Positions 8,876 to 18,205 of a stretch of DNA of 64,000 nt are shown piece by piece; within the stretch, counting starts at the first letter, position 1; each line of letters starts with the position of its first letter. Below the pieces are notes generated by a model that saw only the letters and a list, made by a program, of their open reading frames with translations, did no database searches and was not told the DNA's origin. This stretch comes from Pseudomonas sp. CBZ-4 (lineage in GTDB: Bacteria > Pseudomonadota > Gammaproteobacteria > Pseudomonadales > Pseudomonadaceae), in NCBI RefSeq assembly GCF_000346755.1, contig NZ_ANNV01000009.1, positions 151,660-215,659 of the forward strand, in the 5' to 3' direction. The position numbers were made by a program, and so were the translations under genes.

Positions 8876-11527
8876 TCATGCCTCGCGCTCCAGGCCAGGC
8901 TGGGTCGGCAACGGCAGGAACAGGGTGATGCAAGTCCCTCGGCCGTCGATGCCGTCGGCCACGCCGATATGCCCGCCGTGAGCACCGACCATGCCCTGGC
9001 AGATCGCCAGACCGAGACCGGTGCCCTGCCCGCCACGGTCACCCCGAGCGGCGGTGTAGAACATGTCGAAAATCTTCGCGCGCTCGTCCTCGGGGATGCC
9101 GGGGCCTTCGTCGGCGACGGCAAAAAACAGCTGGTTATCCGCGACGCCCGCGCTCAACTGCAAACGCCCATGGGCCGGCGAAAAGCGCGCGGCGTTTTCC
9201 AGCACATTGACCAGTGCCTGCTCGATCAGCGCCGCGTGCACATACAGCAATGGCAACTGTGCCGGCACCTCGGTGTGCACCTGCAGCGGCGCCAGCACCG
9301 CGCGCAAGCGGCCAAGGGCGCTGCCGACGATATCGCCGGGCGACACCCAGTCCCGCGCCAGCTTCAACGCGCCGTGACCCAGGCGCGTCATGTCCAGCAG
9401 GTTCTGGATGTAGCGGTCGAGGCGCTCGGCTTCATCGCGGGTGCCTTCCAGCAGTTCGCGGCGGTCCTCCAGGGGGATGGCCTCGCCGAGGGCCAGCAGG
9501 CTGTCGATGCTGCCGCGCATGGAGGTCAGCGGCGTGCGCAAATCGTGGGACACCGAGGCGAGCAAGGCGCTGCGCAGTTGCTCGGTTTCGCCGTGCAGGC
9601 GCGCCGACTCCAACTCCTGCGCCAGTTGCGCACGGGCCAGGGCTTGCGCAAGCGGCTGGCTCAGGGCCGTCAGCAAACGGCGGCGCTGGCCGCTCAATTC
9701 CAGGCCCGGCTTGGGGCTCACGCCGAGCAAACCCAGCGGCCCCTCTTCAGCCGACAGCGGCCACCACCACCAACGCCCCAGCGGCAAGGTGCCCGTGCCC
9801 ATGCCAGCCGGTTGATCGTGCTGCCAGGCCCAATCGGCGGCAGCGCGTTCGCCTTCGGTGAGGGTCAGTGGGCCACCGGTTTCAATCGTCCATCCACCCT
9901 GGCCGTCGCGATTGACCAGGCACAGGTCGAGATCGCTCCAGCCTTCCAGGTGATGAGCCGCCGCGCTGATCACCGCCTGGCGGTCGGTGGCAGCGGTGAG
10001 TTTGCGCGACAGGTCGAGCAACTCGCTGGTTTCTTCCTGGGTGTCGCGCAGCGCCTGCAACTGTCGGCGTTGGCGCGCGGCGAGGTTGCCGGTGAGCGCT
10101 GCCATCAGCAGGAAAAAAAGCAAGGTCAGCACGTCCTCTTCACGCTGGATCGCGAAGGAGAAATTCGGCGGGATAAACAGGAAGTCGTAGGTCATGAACG
10201 ACAACGCCGCACACACCAGCGACGGGCCCAGGCTGCTGCGCACGGCCACCAGCAGCACTGCTGCGAGGAATACCAGCGAGATATTCGGCAACGGCAACAC
10301 ACTGGACACCGCCCAGGCCACCGCCGCCGCGACGACGGTCGCCACCACCGCCAGGCCGTAGTCGAACCACACCAGCCCACGCACATCCGGCAGGCGCGGC
10401 GGTGCGGGGATGTCGTCGCTGTCGAGGACGTTGATTTCCAGACCCCGGGCATTGCGCAACAGGCGCGCCGCCAGCCCGCCACCAAACACGCGACGGCGCC
10501 AGCGCATGCGTGACTGCCCCACCAGCAACAGGCTGGCCCGGCGTTCGGCGGCGTGCTGGATCAGGGTCTTGGCCACTTCGCCTGCGCGCAGCAACACCAC
10601 TTCGCCGCCCAGGCGTTCGGCCAGTTGCTGGGCGTTTTGCAGGCGCAGGCGCGATTGTTCGTCCCGCGCGCCGCCGTTATCGATATGCACCAGGCTCCAC
10701 GGCAAATGCCGACGCTGCGCGACACGGCTGGCATGACGCACCAGGCGTTCGGCCTGGGCATCGCCGTCCACGCCCACCAGCAGGCGACCGCGCACCGCCG
10801 GCGCGGCCTGGCCGAGCTGACGGTAGCCTTGGGCCAAGTCATCATCGACGTGGGCGGCGGCGGTCTGCATCGCCAGCTCGCGCAGGGCCATCAGGTTGGT
10901 CTGGGTGAAAAATGCGTCGATGGCCGCGCGGGCCTGTTCCGGCACATACACCTTGCCGTCACGCAGGCGCTCCAGCAGCTCGCGCGATGGCAGGTCGATC
11001 AGCAGCAGTTCGTCGGCCTCTTGCAGCACCCAGTCCGGCAGGGTTTCGCGCACTTGCACGCCGGTGATGCCGCGAACTTGGTCGTTGAGGCTTTCCAGGT
11101 GCTGGACGTTGACCGTGGTGAACACGTTGATGCCGGCGGCGAGCAGTTCCTGGATGTCTTGCCAGCGCTTTTCATGACGGCTGCCAGGGGCGTTGCTGTG
11201 GGCCAGTTCGTCCACCAGCACCAGCTTGGGCTTGGCGGCGAGCAGGCCGTCGAGGTCCATTTCTTCGAGCATCACGCCGCGGTATTCAGTGCGTAACAGC
11301 GGTTGCTGTGGCAGGCCGCTGAGCAGGGCTTCGGTCTCGGCGCGGCCGTGGGTCTCGACCACGCCGGCGATCAGCTTCACGCCCTGGCGCAGCTGGGTGT
11401 GGGCGGCCTGGAGCATGGCGTAGGTCTTGCCTACGCCCGGCGCGGCGCCGAGGAAGACTTTGAGCCGGCCACGGCCGTTGCGGGGCAGGTCGGCTAGCAG
11501 GGCATCGGCGCGGCCGGAGTCGCTCAT
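8876..11527 (-). CDS. kdpD: KdpD sensor histidine kinase
   Basis: 883-aa inner-membrane sensor for potassium and turgor stress. The N-terminal KdpD domain has Walker A GAAPGVGKT at 27-35. A universal-stress-like domain follows (about 250-370), then four transmembrane helices (about 395-500), a GAF-like region, the HisKA domain with phosphorylated H661 in SHDLRTPLTS, and HATPase motifs NVLENAARFSP, DEGPGIP and GTGLGLAI. The length agrees with E. coli KdpD (894 aa). It sits between kdpC and kdpE, separated from kdpC by a 139-bp gap containing a REP pair, which could lower kdpDE expression relative to kdpFABC. Confidence 0.96.
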   Translation of the reverse strand: MSDSGRADALLADLPRNGRGRLKVFLGAAPGVGKTYAMLQAAHTQLRQGVKLIAGVVETHGRAETEALLSGLPQQPLLRTEYRGVMLEEMDLDGLLAAKPKLVLVDELAHSNAPGSRHEKRWQDIQELLAAGINVFTTVNVQHLESLNDQVRGITGVQVRETLPDWVLQEADELLLIDLPSRELLERLRDGKVYVPEQARAAIDAFFTQTNLMALRELAMQTAAAHVDDDLAQGYRQLGQAAPAVRGRLLVGVDGDAQAERLVRHASRVAQRRHLPWSLVHIDNGGARDEQSRLRLQNAQQLAERLGGEVVLLRAGEVAKTLIQHAAERRASLLLVGQSRMRWRRRVFGGGLAARLLRNARGLEINVLDSDDIPAPPRLPDVRGLVWFDYGLAVVATVVAAAVAWAVSSVLPLPNISLVFLAAVLLVAVRSSLGPSLVCAALSFMTYDFLFIPPNFSFAIQREEDVLTLLFFLLMAALTGNLAARQRRQLQALRDTQEETSELLDLSRKLTAATDRQAVISAAAHHLEGWSDLDLCLVNRDGQGGWTIETGGPLTLTEGERAAADWAWQHDQPAGMGTGTLPLGRWWWWPLSAEEGPLGLLGVSPKPGLELSGQRRRLLTALSQPLAQALARAQLAQELESARLHGETEQLRSALLASVSHDLRTPLTSMRGSIDSLLALGEAIPLEDRRELLEGTRDEAERLDRYIQNLLDMTRLGHGALKLARDWVSPGDIVGSALGRLRAVLAPLQVHTEVPAQLPLLYVHAALIEQALVNVLENAARFSPAHGRLQLSAGVADNQLFFAVADEGPGIPEDERAKIFDMFYTAARGDRGGQGTGLGLAICQGMVGAHGGHIGVADGIDGRGTCITLFLPLPTQPGLEREA

Positions 11528-11570
11528 GCTTGGGGTTCCTTCAGGTATCTATTTTTTGTCTTTGATGCCG

Positions 11571-11655
11571 CCATCGCGGGCAAGTCGAATCGTCGCACCG
11601 CCGCTCCCACAGGGGAATGCATTCCAAATGTGGGAGCGGGCTTGCCCGCGATAGC
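11571..11655. repeat. REP pair with one interrupted arm
   Basis: The right arm (about 11629-11653) is a normal tgtgggagcgggcttgcccg copy. The left arm reads ccatcgcgggcaag at 11571-11584. A 16-base stretch (tcgaatcgtcgcaccg) then follows before it resumes with ccgctcccaca. It lies between kdpC and kdpD inside the putative kdp transcript. Confidence 0.85.
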
Positions 11656-11666
11656 GTCTTCAATGG

Positions 11667-12212
11667 CTACAACTTTTCCAGGGCCATGTTCAGCGCCAGC
11701 ACATTCACCACCGGCGGCCCCACCAACGGGCTTTCGATGTGCTCATCGAGCAAACGTTGCAGGGTCGACACCGGCACATTCCGCGCCGCCGCCACGCGCG
11801 CCAGTTGATAGGCAATCGCCTCCGGTGGCAAGTGTGGATCAAGACCGCTGCCAGAGGTAGTCAGCGAGGCCAGAGGCACCGGGCCCTGGCTCGGCACTAG
11901 CTGCTTGTTCGCGTCCTCGAAGATGCGCGTGGCCAATGCCGGGTTGCTCGGGCCGAGGTTGCTGGCGCTGCTGGAAACCGTGGCATAGGCACCAGCAGAT
12001 GGGCGCGGGTGGAACCAGTTGTCGCCGCTGAAATCCTGGGCGATCAGGCTGGAGCCGCGCACCTTGCCGCTGGCGTCGTACACCAGGCTGCCGTTGGCCT
12101 GGGCCGGGAAGGCAACCTGGGCGACGCCGGTGACCACCAGTGGGTAGGCGACGCCGGTAATCAGGGTCATGAGCACCAGCAGGCTCAGAGCCGGGCGGAT
12201 GATATTGGACAT
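11667..12212 (-). CDS. kdpC: KdpC, potassium-transporting ATPase subunit C
   Basis: 181-aa subunit of the KdpFABC complex. One N-terminal transmembrane helix (about 8-30) is followed by a periplasmic domain with the conserved [19 protein letters not shown] and [15 protein letters not shown] motifs. KdpC stabilises the complex and helps K+ binding. ATG 12212 has GAGGA seven bases upstream; the frame extends further 5' without a ribosome site. It is 64 bases downstream of kdpB. Confidence 0.96.
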   Translation of the reverse strand: MSNIIRPALSLLVLMTLITGVAYPLVVTGVAQVAFPAQANGSLVYDASGKVRGSSLIAQDFSGDNWFHPRPSAGAYATVSSSASNLGPSNPALATRIFEDANKQLVPSQGPVPLASLTTSGSGLDPHLPPEAIAYQLARVAAARNVPVSTLQRLLDEHIESPLVGPPVVNVLALNMALEKL

Positions 12213-12276
12213 TTCAAGTTCCTCAATTCGGTCATTGCAACCTGTGGGCACTGGGAGAGCACCCACAGGCATCGGG

Positions 12277-14340
12277 TCAAACCAGGTGCAGCGCGGTCAA
12301 CAGCATGTCGATCGCCTTGATGCCCACGAACGGCACCAGCAACCCGCCCACGCCGTAGATCAGCAGGTTGCGCCGCAGCAAGGCCGCCGCACTCGCCGCC
12401 TGCACGCGCACACCGCGCAGCGCCAGGGGAATCAACACCACGATGATCAAGGCGTTGAACACGATGGCCGAGAGGATCGCGCTCTGCGGACTCTGCAAGT
12501 GCATCACGTTGAGTACGCCCAGTTGCGGGTAGATCGAGGCGAACAGCGCCGGCAGGATCGCGAAGTACTTGGCCACGTCATTGGCGATGGAAAAGGTCGT
12601 CAGCGCGCCACGGGTCACCAGCAATTCCTTGCCGATCTGCACCACGTCCAAGAGCTTGGTGGGGTCGCTGTCGAGGTCGACCATATTGGCCGCTTCACGG
12701 GCGGCCTGGGTGCCGTCGTTCATCGCCATGCCGACGTCAGCCTGGGCCAGCGCCGGGGCGTCGTTGGCGCCGTCGCCGCACATGGCGACCAGGCGGCCGT
12801 CGTTTTGCTCGTGACGAATGCGCGCGAGTTTTTTCTCCGGGGTGGCTTCGGCCAGCACGTCATCCACGCCGGCTTCGGCGGCAATTGCAGCGGCGGTCAG
12901 CGGGTTGTCGCCGGTGACCATCACGGTGCGAATCCCCAGCTTGCGCAGCTCGGCGAACCGTTCGCGGATGCCGGGCTTGACCACGTCCTTGAGGTGGATC
13001 GCACCGAGCAGTTTGCCGTCGGCGCACACCAGCAACGGCGTGCCGCCGCTTTGGGCGATCTTGTCGATTTCCCGCGACAGCGCGGGTGCGAGGTCGCGGC
13101 GTTGTTGGCCAACAAAGGCCAGCAGCGAATCCACCGCGCCTTTGCGGAATACGCGGCCTTGGTAGTCGACGCCGGACAAGCGGGTTTCGGCGCTGAACGG
13201 TACGGCGGTGAGTTCGTCCAGGGACGGCTCGGCCTGGGGGTGCAGCGCACGCAGGTATTCGACGATGGATTTGCCTTCGGCCGTGTCGTCCGCCAGGGAC
13301 GCCAGCAGCGCGCCTTCGGCCAGCTCACGGCCACTGATGCCAGGCGCCGCGACCACCGCCGAGCAGCGACGGTTACCAAAGGTGATGGTGCCGGTCTTGT
13401 CCAGCAGCAGCACATGCACGTCCCCCGCCGCCTCAACCGCGCGACCGGATTTGGCGATCACGTTGAGGCGCACCAGGCGGTCCATGCCGGCGATGCCGAT
13501 GGCCGACAACAAGCCGCCAATCGTCGTGGGAATCAACGTCACCAGCAGTGCGACCAGGAACACCAGCGGCAAGCTGCCATTGGCGAAGTGGGCGAACGGT
13601 TGCAGGGTCACCACCACCAACAGGAAGATCAGCGTCAGGCCGATCAGCAGGATATCCAGCGCCACTTCGTTGGGGGTTTTCTGGCGTTTGGCGCCTTCGA
13701 CCAGGGCGATCATGCGGTCCAGGGTGGACTCACCGGGGTTGGCGGTGATGCGGATCAGCAGCCAGTCCGACACCAGCCGCGTGTTGCCGGTGACGGCCGA
13801 GCGGTCGCCGCCGGACTCGCGGATCACCGGCGCGGATTCGCCGGTGATCGCCGCTTCGTTGACCGCCGCGATGCCTTCGATGACTTCGCCGTCACCGGGG
13901 ATCATTTCCCCGGCGGCGACGCGCACCACATCGCCTTTGCGCAGGCTGGTGGCCGGCACGACCTTGAAGCTGCCGTCGGCTTCCTTGCGGCGTGCGCTGA
14001 GGCCTTCGCTGCCGGCCTTGAGGCTGTCGGCACGGGCCTTGCCACGCCCTTCGGCCAAGGCTTCGGCGAAGTTGGCGAACAACACGGTGAACCACAGCCA
14101 CACGGCGATTTGCACGGCGACGAACGTCGGCACGCTGGTGTCGGGCACGAAGCACAGCACGGTGGTGAGGATGGCGGTCAGCTCGACCACCAGCATCACC
14201 GGCGAGCGTTGCAATTGGCGCGGGTCGAGCTTGACGAACGCCTGGACCAGCGCCGGGCGCCACAGGGCGGAGATGGCGGTTTTGGCGGGCTCCTGGGTTT
14301 GCACGGGAGCGGCGTTTTTTGCAGGCATATTCATGTTCAT
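12277..14340 (-). CDS. kdpB: KdpB, P-type K+ ATPase catalytic subunit
   Basis: 687-aa P-type ATPase that powers high-affinity K+ import by KdpA. Transmembrane helices are near 45-95, 230-275 and the C-terminus. The actuator motif is TGES at 166-169. The phosphorylated Asp is D314 in [11 protein letters not shown]. The nucleotide domain has a KGAVDSLL segment, and the hinge has VTGDNPLTA and [12 protein letters not shown]. Three in-frame ATGs occur at 14340, 14334 and 14328. AAGGGG is best spaced for the second, so the true protein may be two residues shorter. It follows kdpA after 6 bases. Confidence 0.97.
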   Translation of the reverse strand: MNMNMPAKNAAPVQTQEPAKTAISALWRPALVQAFVKLDPRQLQRSPVMLVVELTAILTTVLCFVPDTSVPTFVAVQIAVWLWFTVLFANFAEALAEGRGKARADSLKAGSEGLSARRKEADGSFKVVPATSLRKGDVVRVAAGEMIPGDGEVIEGIAAVNEAAITGESAPVIRESGGDRSAVTGNTRLVSDWLLIRITANPGESTLDRMIALVEGAKRQKTPNEVALDILLIGLTLIFLLVVVTLQPFAHFANGSLPLVFLVALLVTLIPTTIGGLLSAIGIAGMDRLVRLNVIAKSGRAVEAAGDVHVLLLDKTGTITFGNRRCSAVVAAPGISGRELAEGALLASLADDTAEGKSIVEYLRALHPQAEPSLDELTAVPFSAETRLSGVDYQGRVFRKGAVDSLLAFVGQQRRDLAPALSREIDKIAQSGGTPLLVCADGKLLGAIHLKDVVKPGIRERFAELRKLGIRTVMVTGDNPLTAAAIAAEAGVDDVLAEATPEKKLARIRHEQNDGRLVAMCGDGANDAPALAQADVGMAMNDGTQAAREAANMVDLDSDPTKLLDVVQIGKELLVTRGALTTFSIANDVAKYFAILPALFASIYPQLGVLNVMHLQSPQSAILSAIVFNALIIVVLIPLALRGVRVQAASAAALLRRNLLIYGVGGLLVPFVGIKAIDMLLTALHLV

Positions 14341-14346
14341 ATCCCC

Positions 14347-16041
14347 TTAGAAGCCCATGCTCAGGTGTTCAGCGATGGGGCCTAGAGCAAGCGTCGGCAG
14401 GAAGGTCAGGCCGCCCACCAGCAAGATGGTCACGGTCAACAGGGTCACGAACAGCGGGCCATGGGTCGGGAAGCTGTTCTGGCCAATTGGTGCGGCCTTC
14501 TTCATCGCCAGGCTGCCGGCCAGGGCCAGGACCGGGAGGATGTAGCCGAAGCGGCCGATCAACATGCCAAGGCCGAGCATCAGGTTGTGGAACGCGGTGT
14601 TGGCGCTGAGGCCGGCGAACGCCGAGCCGTTGTTGGCACTGGCGGAGGTGTAGGCGTAGAGCAATTGGCTGAACCCGTGAGGGCCAGGGTTGCTGATGGC
14701 ACTCGCCGGGCCGGGCAGGCTGGCGGCGATCGCACTGAGGACGAGCACGCCTACCGGCATCACCAGCAAGGTGACGACGAGCAATTGCACTTCCTTGGCC
14801 TGGAGTTTCTTGCCGAGGTATTCCGGCGTGCGGCCGATCATCAAACCGGCGAGGAACACCGCGATCAACACGTTGAGCAGCATGCCGTACATGCCGGCAC
14901 CGACGCCGCCGAAGATCACTTCACCGACCATCATGTTGACCAGCGCGACCATGCCGCTCAGCGGGCTGAGGCTGTCTTGCATGCCGTTGACCGAGCCGTT
15001 GGACGCCGCGGTGGTAGTCACCGACCAAAGCACGGTGCCGGTGGTGCCGAAGCGCGTTTCCTTGCCTTCCAGCGGTGCGGTCTGCTCGACGGCCGGGTGG
15101 TTCAGGGTCGGGTTGGGCTGGGACTCGGACCACAGCGAGGTGGCGCCGCCGATCAGGAACAGCGCCAACATGCAGCCAAGGATCGCGCGGCTCTGGCGCA
15201 GGTCCTTCACGTAGTGACCAAAGGTGAACACCAGCGCCACCGGGATCAGGATGATCGACGCCACCTCGAACAGATTGGCCCACGCGGTAGGGTCTTCAAA
15301 CGGATGCGCCGAGTTGACGCCGAAGAAACCACCGCCGTTGGTACCCAGTTGCTTGATCGCGATCTGGCTGGCGGCCGGGCCGAGAGGGATCACCTGATCC
15401 ACGCCCTGCATCGTCAGCGCATCGACGTAATGGGCGAAGGTCTGCGGCACGCCCTGCCACACCAGGAACAATGCGAGCACCAGGCACAGGGGCAGCAGGC
15501 CGTAGAGGGTGGCGCGGGTCATGTCGACCCAGAAGTTACCCAGGGTCTGCGCGGATTTGCGACCGATCCCGCGGCACAAAGCGACCAGGACGGCCAGGCC
15601 GGTGGCGGCGCTGACGAAGTTCTGCACGGTCAGGCCGGCCATCTGGCTGAGGTAGCTCAGGGACGCTTCACCGCTGTAGGACTGCCAGTTGGTGTTGGTC
15701 ATGAAACTGACGGCCGTGTTGAAGGCCAGCGTCCATTCCTGGCCCGGTAATTTCTGCGGGTTCAGTGGGAGGTAGTCCTGGAACAGCAGGATGGCGAACA
15801 ACAGCAGGAAGCCGGCAAGGTTGAATGCCAGCAGGGCCAGCATGTACTTCTGCCAGCTTTGTTCCTGATGTTCGTCCACGCCCGAGAGGCGATAGCAGGC
15901 TTTTTCGACGGGCCCCAGGACCGGGCTCAGCCAGGTGCGCTGGCCTTCCATCACCTTGTAGTAGAACCGGCCCAGGAACGGCGCCGGCACCAACACCACG
16001 GCAAAGAAGGCGATGATCAGCCAATAGTCATAACTGTGCAT
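14347..16041 (-). CDS. kdpA: KdpA, K+-translocating subunit
   Basis: 564-aa polytopic inner-membrane protein with about ten helices, related to the Trk/Ktr K+ channels, which forms the selectivity filter of KdpFABC. Recognisable segments include FNTAVSFMTNTNWQSYSGE, QLGTNGGGFFGVNSAHPFEDPT and NNGSAFAGLSANT, which carry filter-like glycines. ATG 16041 (MHSYDYWL) has AGGAG seven bases upstream. It lies 10 bases downstream of kdpF. Confidence 0.96.
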   Translation of the reverse strand: MHSYDYWLIIAFFAVVLVPAPFLGRFYYKVMEGQRTWLSPVLGPVEKACYRLSGVDEHQEQSWQKYMLALLAFNLAGFLLLFAILLFQDYLPLNPQKLPGQEWTLAFNTAVSFMTNTNWQSYSGEASLSYLSQMAGLTVQNFVSAATGLAVLVALCRGIGRKSAQTLGNFWVDMTRATLYGLLPLCLVLALFLVWQGVPQTFAHYVDALTMQGVDQVIPLGPAASQIAIKQLGTNGGGFFGVNSAHPFEDPTAWANLFEVASIILIPVALVFTFGHYVKDLRQSRAILGCMLALFLIGGATSLWSESQPNPTLNHPAVEQTAPLEGKETRFGTTGTVLWSVTTTAASNGSVNGMQDSLSPLSGMVALVNMMVGEVIFGGVGAGMYGMLLNVLIAVFLAGLMIGRTPEYLGKKLQAKEVQLLVVTLLVMPVGVLVLSAIAASLPGPASAISNPGPHGFSQLLYAYTSASANNGSAFAGLSANTAFHNLMLGLGMLIGRFGYILPVLALAGSLAMKKAAPIGQNSFPTHGPLFVTLLTVTILLVGGLTFLPTLALGPIAEHLSMGF

Positions 16042-16051
16042 GGCCAAGCTC

Positions 16052-16141
16052 CTAGTTCCGATCCGCGCGTAGCAGCGCAACCAGCAGATAAATGAACAGC
16101 GCCACGGCCAATAGCAGTGACACCCCGTCCAGAACGCTCAT
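16052..16141 (-). CDS. kdpF: KdpF, 29-residue subunit of the Kdp complex
   Basis: A 30-codon frame (29 aa) starts MSVLDGVSLLLAVALFIYLL and ends RADRN. It is a single transmembrane helix with a basic C-terminus, the size and shape of KdpF, a lipid-like stabiliser of KdpABC. GGAG lies eight bases before the ATG, and the stop is 10 bases before kdpA. This context makes the call safe although the gene is shorter than most gene finders accept. Confidence 0.9.
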   Translation of the reverse strand: MSVLDGVSLLLAVALFIYLLVALLRADRN

Positions 16142-16224
16142 GGAAGTTTCTCCGTTTAGCGGCGTATTGCCGCGTGTGGGGCAATTGTCCGCAGGAGTGG
16201 TGTAAAGGAACGAGAGCGAGGGGG

Positions 16225-16250
16225 TGGGCGGGGCGTAAAGACGGCGTAAA
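16225..16250 (-). promoter_or_regulatory. Candidate KdpE binding site upstream of kdpF
   Basis: Read on the minus strand, TTTACGCC occurs twice exactly 11 bases apart (TTTACGCCGTC then TTTACGCCCCG) and runs into CCGCCC. Tandem half-sites one helical turn apart are the usual target of OmpR-family regulators. The arrangement also resembles the E. coli KdpE site as I remember it, which has TTTA...TTTACACCCCGCC. A third related octamer, TTTACACC, lies at 16206-16199. The box ends 84 bases upstream of the kdpF start. Binding is inference. Confidence 0.65.
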
Positions 16251-16301
16251 GAGTGGGTTTATGCGGGGGTTACAGGAGAGGTGTAGTGGCTGGGAAGGCC
16301 T

Positions 16302-16386
16302 CATCGCGGGCAAGCCCGCTCCCACAGTTTGATCGGCGTTTGCCATGACAACGCGGTCGAGTGTGGGAGCGGGCTTGCCCGCGATG
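16302..16386. repeat. REP inverted pair (BIME)
   Basis: Arms catcgcgggcaagcccgctc + ccaca (16302-16326) and its exact reverse complement (16362-16386) flank a 35-base loop. It separates the divergent kdp and permease promoters. Confidence 0.95.
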
Positions 16387-16553
16387 GCGGCAGCTCAAAC
16401 AACCTCGCACTCATCTGGTGCAACCCTGCCGAGATTCAAACGCCAAACCATCCCCCCGACGACAGGTGTGCGCCTTTACGACAATGATTCTCAGGCTGGC
16501 ATGGCCGCTGCAACACCTTGAATCATTCCAAACCGTTCAGGGAGCGCAGCACG

Positions 16554-17918
16554 ATGAACACACAACTCAAACCCACCTTGGGCACCCTGCATTTGTGGGG
16601 CATTGCTGTCGGCCTGGTGATTTCCGGGGAGTACTTCGGCTGGAGCTACGGCTGGGGCGTCGCCGGCACCTTGGGCTTCCTGGTGACCTCGCTGATGGTC
16701 GCCGCGATGTACACCTGCTTTATCTTCAGTTTCACCGAACTGACCACCGCCATTCCCCACGCAGGTGGGCCGTTTGCCTACAGCCGTCGCGCCTTCGGCG
16801 AGAAAGGCGGCTTGATCGCCGGGCTGGCGACGCTGATTGAATTCGTGTTCGCCCCGCCCGCCATCGCCCTGGCCATCGGCGCCTACCTCAACGTGCAGTT
16901 TCCGGCACTGGACCCGAAACATGCGGCCGTCGGCGCCTATTTCGTGTTCATGGGCCTGAACATCCTCGGCGTGAAACTCGCTGCCACCTTCGAATTGGTG
17001 GTGTGCGTGCTCGCCGTGGCCGAGTTGCTGGTATTCATGGGCGTGGTCGCCCCGGCGTTCAGTTTCAGCAACTTCGCCCTGAATGGCTGGGCCGGTTCGG
17101 ATACGTTTGGCGCGCCGGCGATTGCCGGGATGTTTGCGGCGATTCCCTTTGCGATCTGGTTCTTCCTTGCCATCGAAGGCGCAGCCATGGCCGCAGAAGA
17201 AGCGAAAGATCCCAAGCGCACCATTCCAAAAGCCTACATCAGCGGCATCCTGACCCTGGTGATCCTGGCCATGGGCGTGATGTTCTTCGCCGGCGGCGTG
17301 GGTGACTGGCGCACCTTGTCGAACATCAACGACCCACTGCCCCAAGCGATGAAAACCGTGGTGGGCGACCACTCAGGTTGGCTGCACATGCTGGTGTGGA
17401 TCGGCCTGTTCGGCCTGGTGGCGAGCTTCCACGGCATCATCCTCGGCTATTCGCGTCAGTTCTTTGCCCTGGCCCGCGCCGGTTACCTGCCCTCTTTCCT
17501 CGCCAAGCTGTCGCGTTTTCAGACACCCCACCGCGCCATCCTCGCCGGCGGCGTGGTCGGCATCGCCGCGATCTACAGCGACGGCTTGATCAACCTGGGC
17601 GGCATGACGCTGACCGCAGCGATGATCACCATGGCGGTGTTCGGCGCCATCGTGATGTACATCATGAGCATGCTCAGCCTGTTCAAGCTACGTAAGACCG
17701 AACCGCTGCTGGAGCGCACCTTTCGCGCGCCGGGTTACCCGATTGTGCCGGGCATTGCGCTGGTGCTGGCGGTGGTGTGCCTGGTGGCCATGGCCTGGTT
17801 AAACACGTTGATCGGGTTGATCTTCCTGGGCTTCATGGCGGTAGGGTTTGCCTACTTCCAGATGACCGCGCAGCACCGTGCCGATGCCCCGGCGGATGCG
17901 ATGTTGACCGGACTCTGA
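16554..17918 (+). CDS. eat: Ethanolamine permease-type APC transporter
   Basis: 454-aa amino acid/polyamine/organocation (APC) superfamily transporter with about twelve membrane helices. Its N-terminus GTLHLWGIAVGLVISGEYFGWSYGWGVAG and the TTAIPHAGGPFAYSRRAFGEKGG motif are those of the ethanolamine permease (Eat/EutP) family, which imports ethanolamine as a carbon and nitrogen source. ATG 16554 has GGGAG nine bases upstream. The usual partners eutB and eutC are not in the window, so ethanolamine specificity is likely but unconfirmed by context. Confidence 0.85.
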   Translation: MNTQLKPTLGTLHLWGIAVGLVISGEYFGWSYGWGVAGTLGFLVTSLMVAAMYTCFIFSFTELTTAIPHAGGPFAYSRRAFGEKGGLIAGLATLIEFVFAPPAIALAIGAYLNVQFPALDPKHAAVGAYFVFMGLNILGVKLAATFELVVCVLAVAELLVFMGVVAPAFSFSNFALNGWAGSDTFGAPAIAGMFAAIPFAIWFFLAIEGAAMAAEEAKDPKRTIPKAYISGILTLVILAMGVMFFAGGVGDWRTLSNINDPLPQAMKTVVGDHSGWLHMLVWIGLFGLVASFHGIILGYSRQFFALARAGYLPSFLAKLSRFQTPHRAILAGGVVGIAAIYSDGLINLGGMTLTAAMITMAVFGAIVMYIMSMLSLFKLRKTEPLLERTFRAPGYPIVPGIALVLAVVCLVAMAWLNTLIGLIFLGFMAVGFAYFQMTAQHRADAPADAMLTGL

Positions 17919-17984
17919 GCAACTTGAGGCAGAACGGGCCTACACTGAACTACTGAGAAAGCCCGTTACTCAAAGCAGTTATTC

Positions 17985-18006
17985 CCGTGGGAAAATTCTC
18001 CCACGG
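17985..18006. other. Perfect hairpin ahead of the DUF2897 gene
   Basis: CCGTGGGA (17985-17992) and TCCCACGG (17999-18006) form an 8-bp perfect stem around a six-base loop. It ends 23 bases before the start codon at 18030. A weaker AACGGGC/GCCCGTT stem (17933-17939 with 17961-17967) precedes it. No T-run follows, so it is either a weak terminator of the permease transcript or a leader structure of the small gene. Confidence 0.55.
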
Positions 18007-18029
18007 CAATCTGCCTCAAGGAGAGCCTT

Positions 18030-18197
18030 ATGCCGTGGTACGCGTGGTTGATTTTAGTGGTGGCGATCGGCTCGATCGTCGGTGGCCTGCTGATGCTGCG
18101 GGACAGCGCCAACAAGGTGGAACTCACCGACGAACAACGCAAACGCGTGGCCGAACGCAACGCCCAGGCGGATGCCAAGGACGCGCAAGATCGCTGA
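18030..18197 (+). CDS. DUF2897 family small membrane protein
   Basis: 55-aa protein starting MPWYAWLILVVAIGSIVGGL. One transmembrane helix (about residues 4-23) is followed by a charged cytoplasmic tail (SANKVELTDEQRKRVAERNAQ). AAGGAG lies six bases upstream of ATG 18030. The layout matches the DUF2897 family of short proteobacterial membrane peptides, whose function is unknown. It is convergent with the DUF1989 gene, whose stop lies nine bases away. Confidence 0.82.
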   Translation: MPWYAWLILVVAIGSIVGGLLMLRDSANKVELTDEQRKRVAERNAQADAKDAQDR

Positions 18198-18205
18198 GCC
18201 TTGGG

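Larger units (their letters stand above)
16142..16553. other. Divergent intergenic region between kdpF and the permease gene
   Basis: No gene is seen in these 412 bases. They hold a KdpE-like direct-repeat box (16225-16250) near kdpF and a REP pair (16302-16386). The remainder must contain the promoter and leader of the permease gene. Confidence 0.7.

Noticed and set aside
12169..14385. A 738-codon plus-strand frame opposite kdpB and kdpC
   Set aside because: Shadow of real kdp genes, low-complexity composition.
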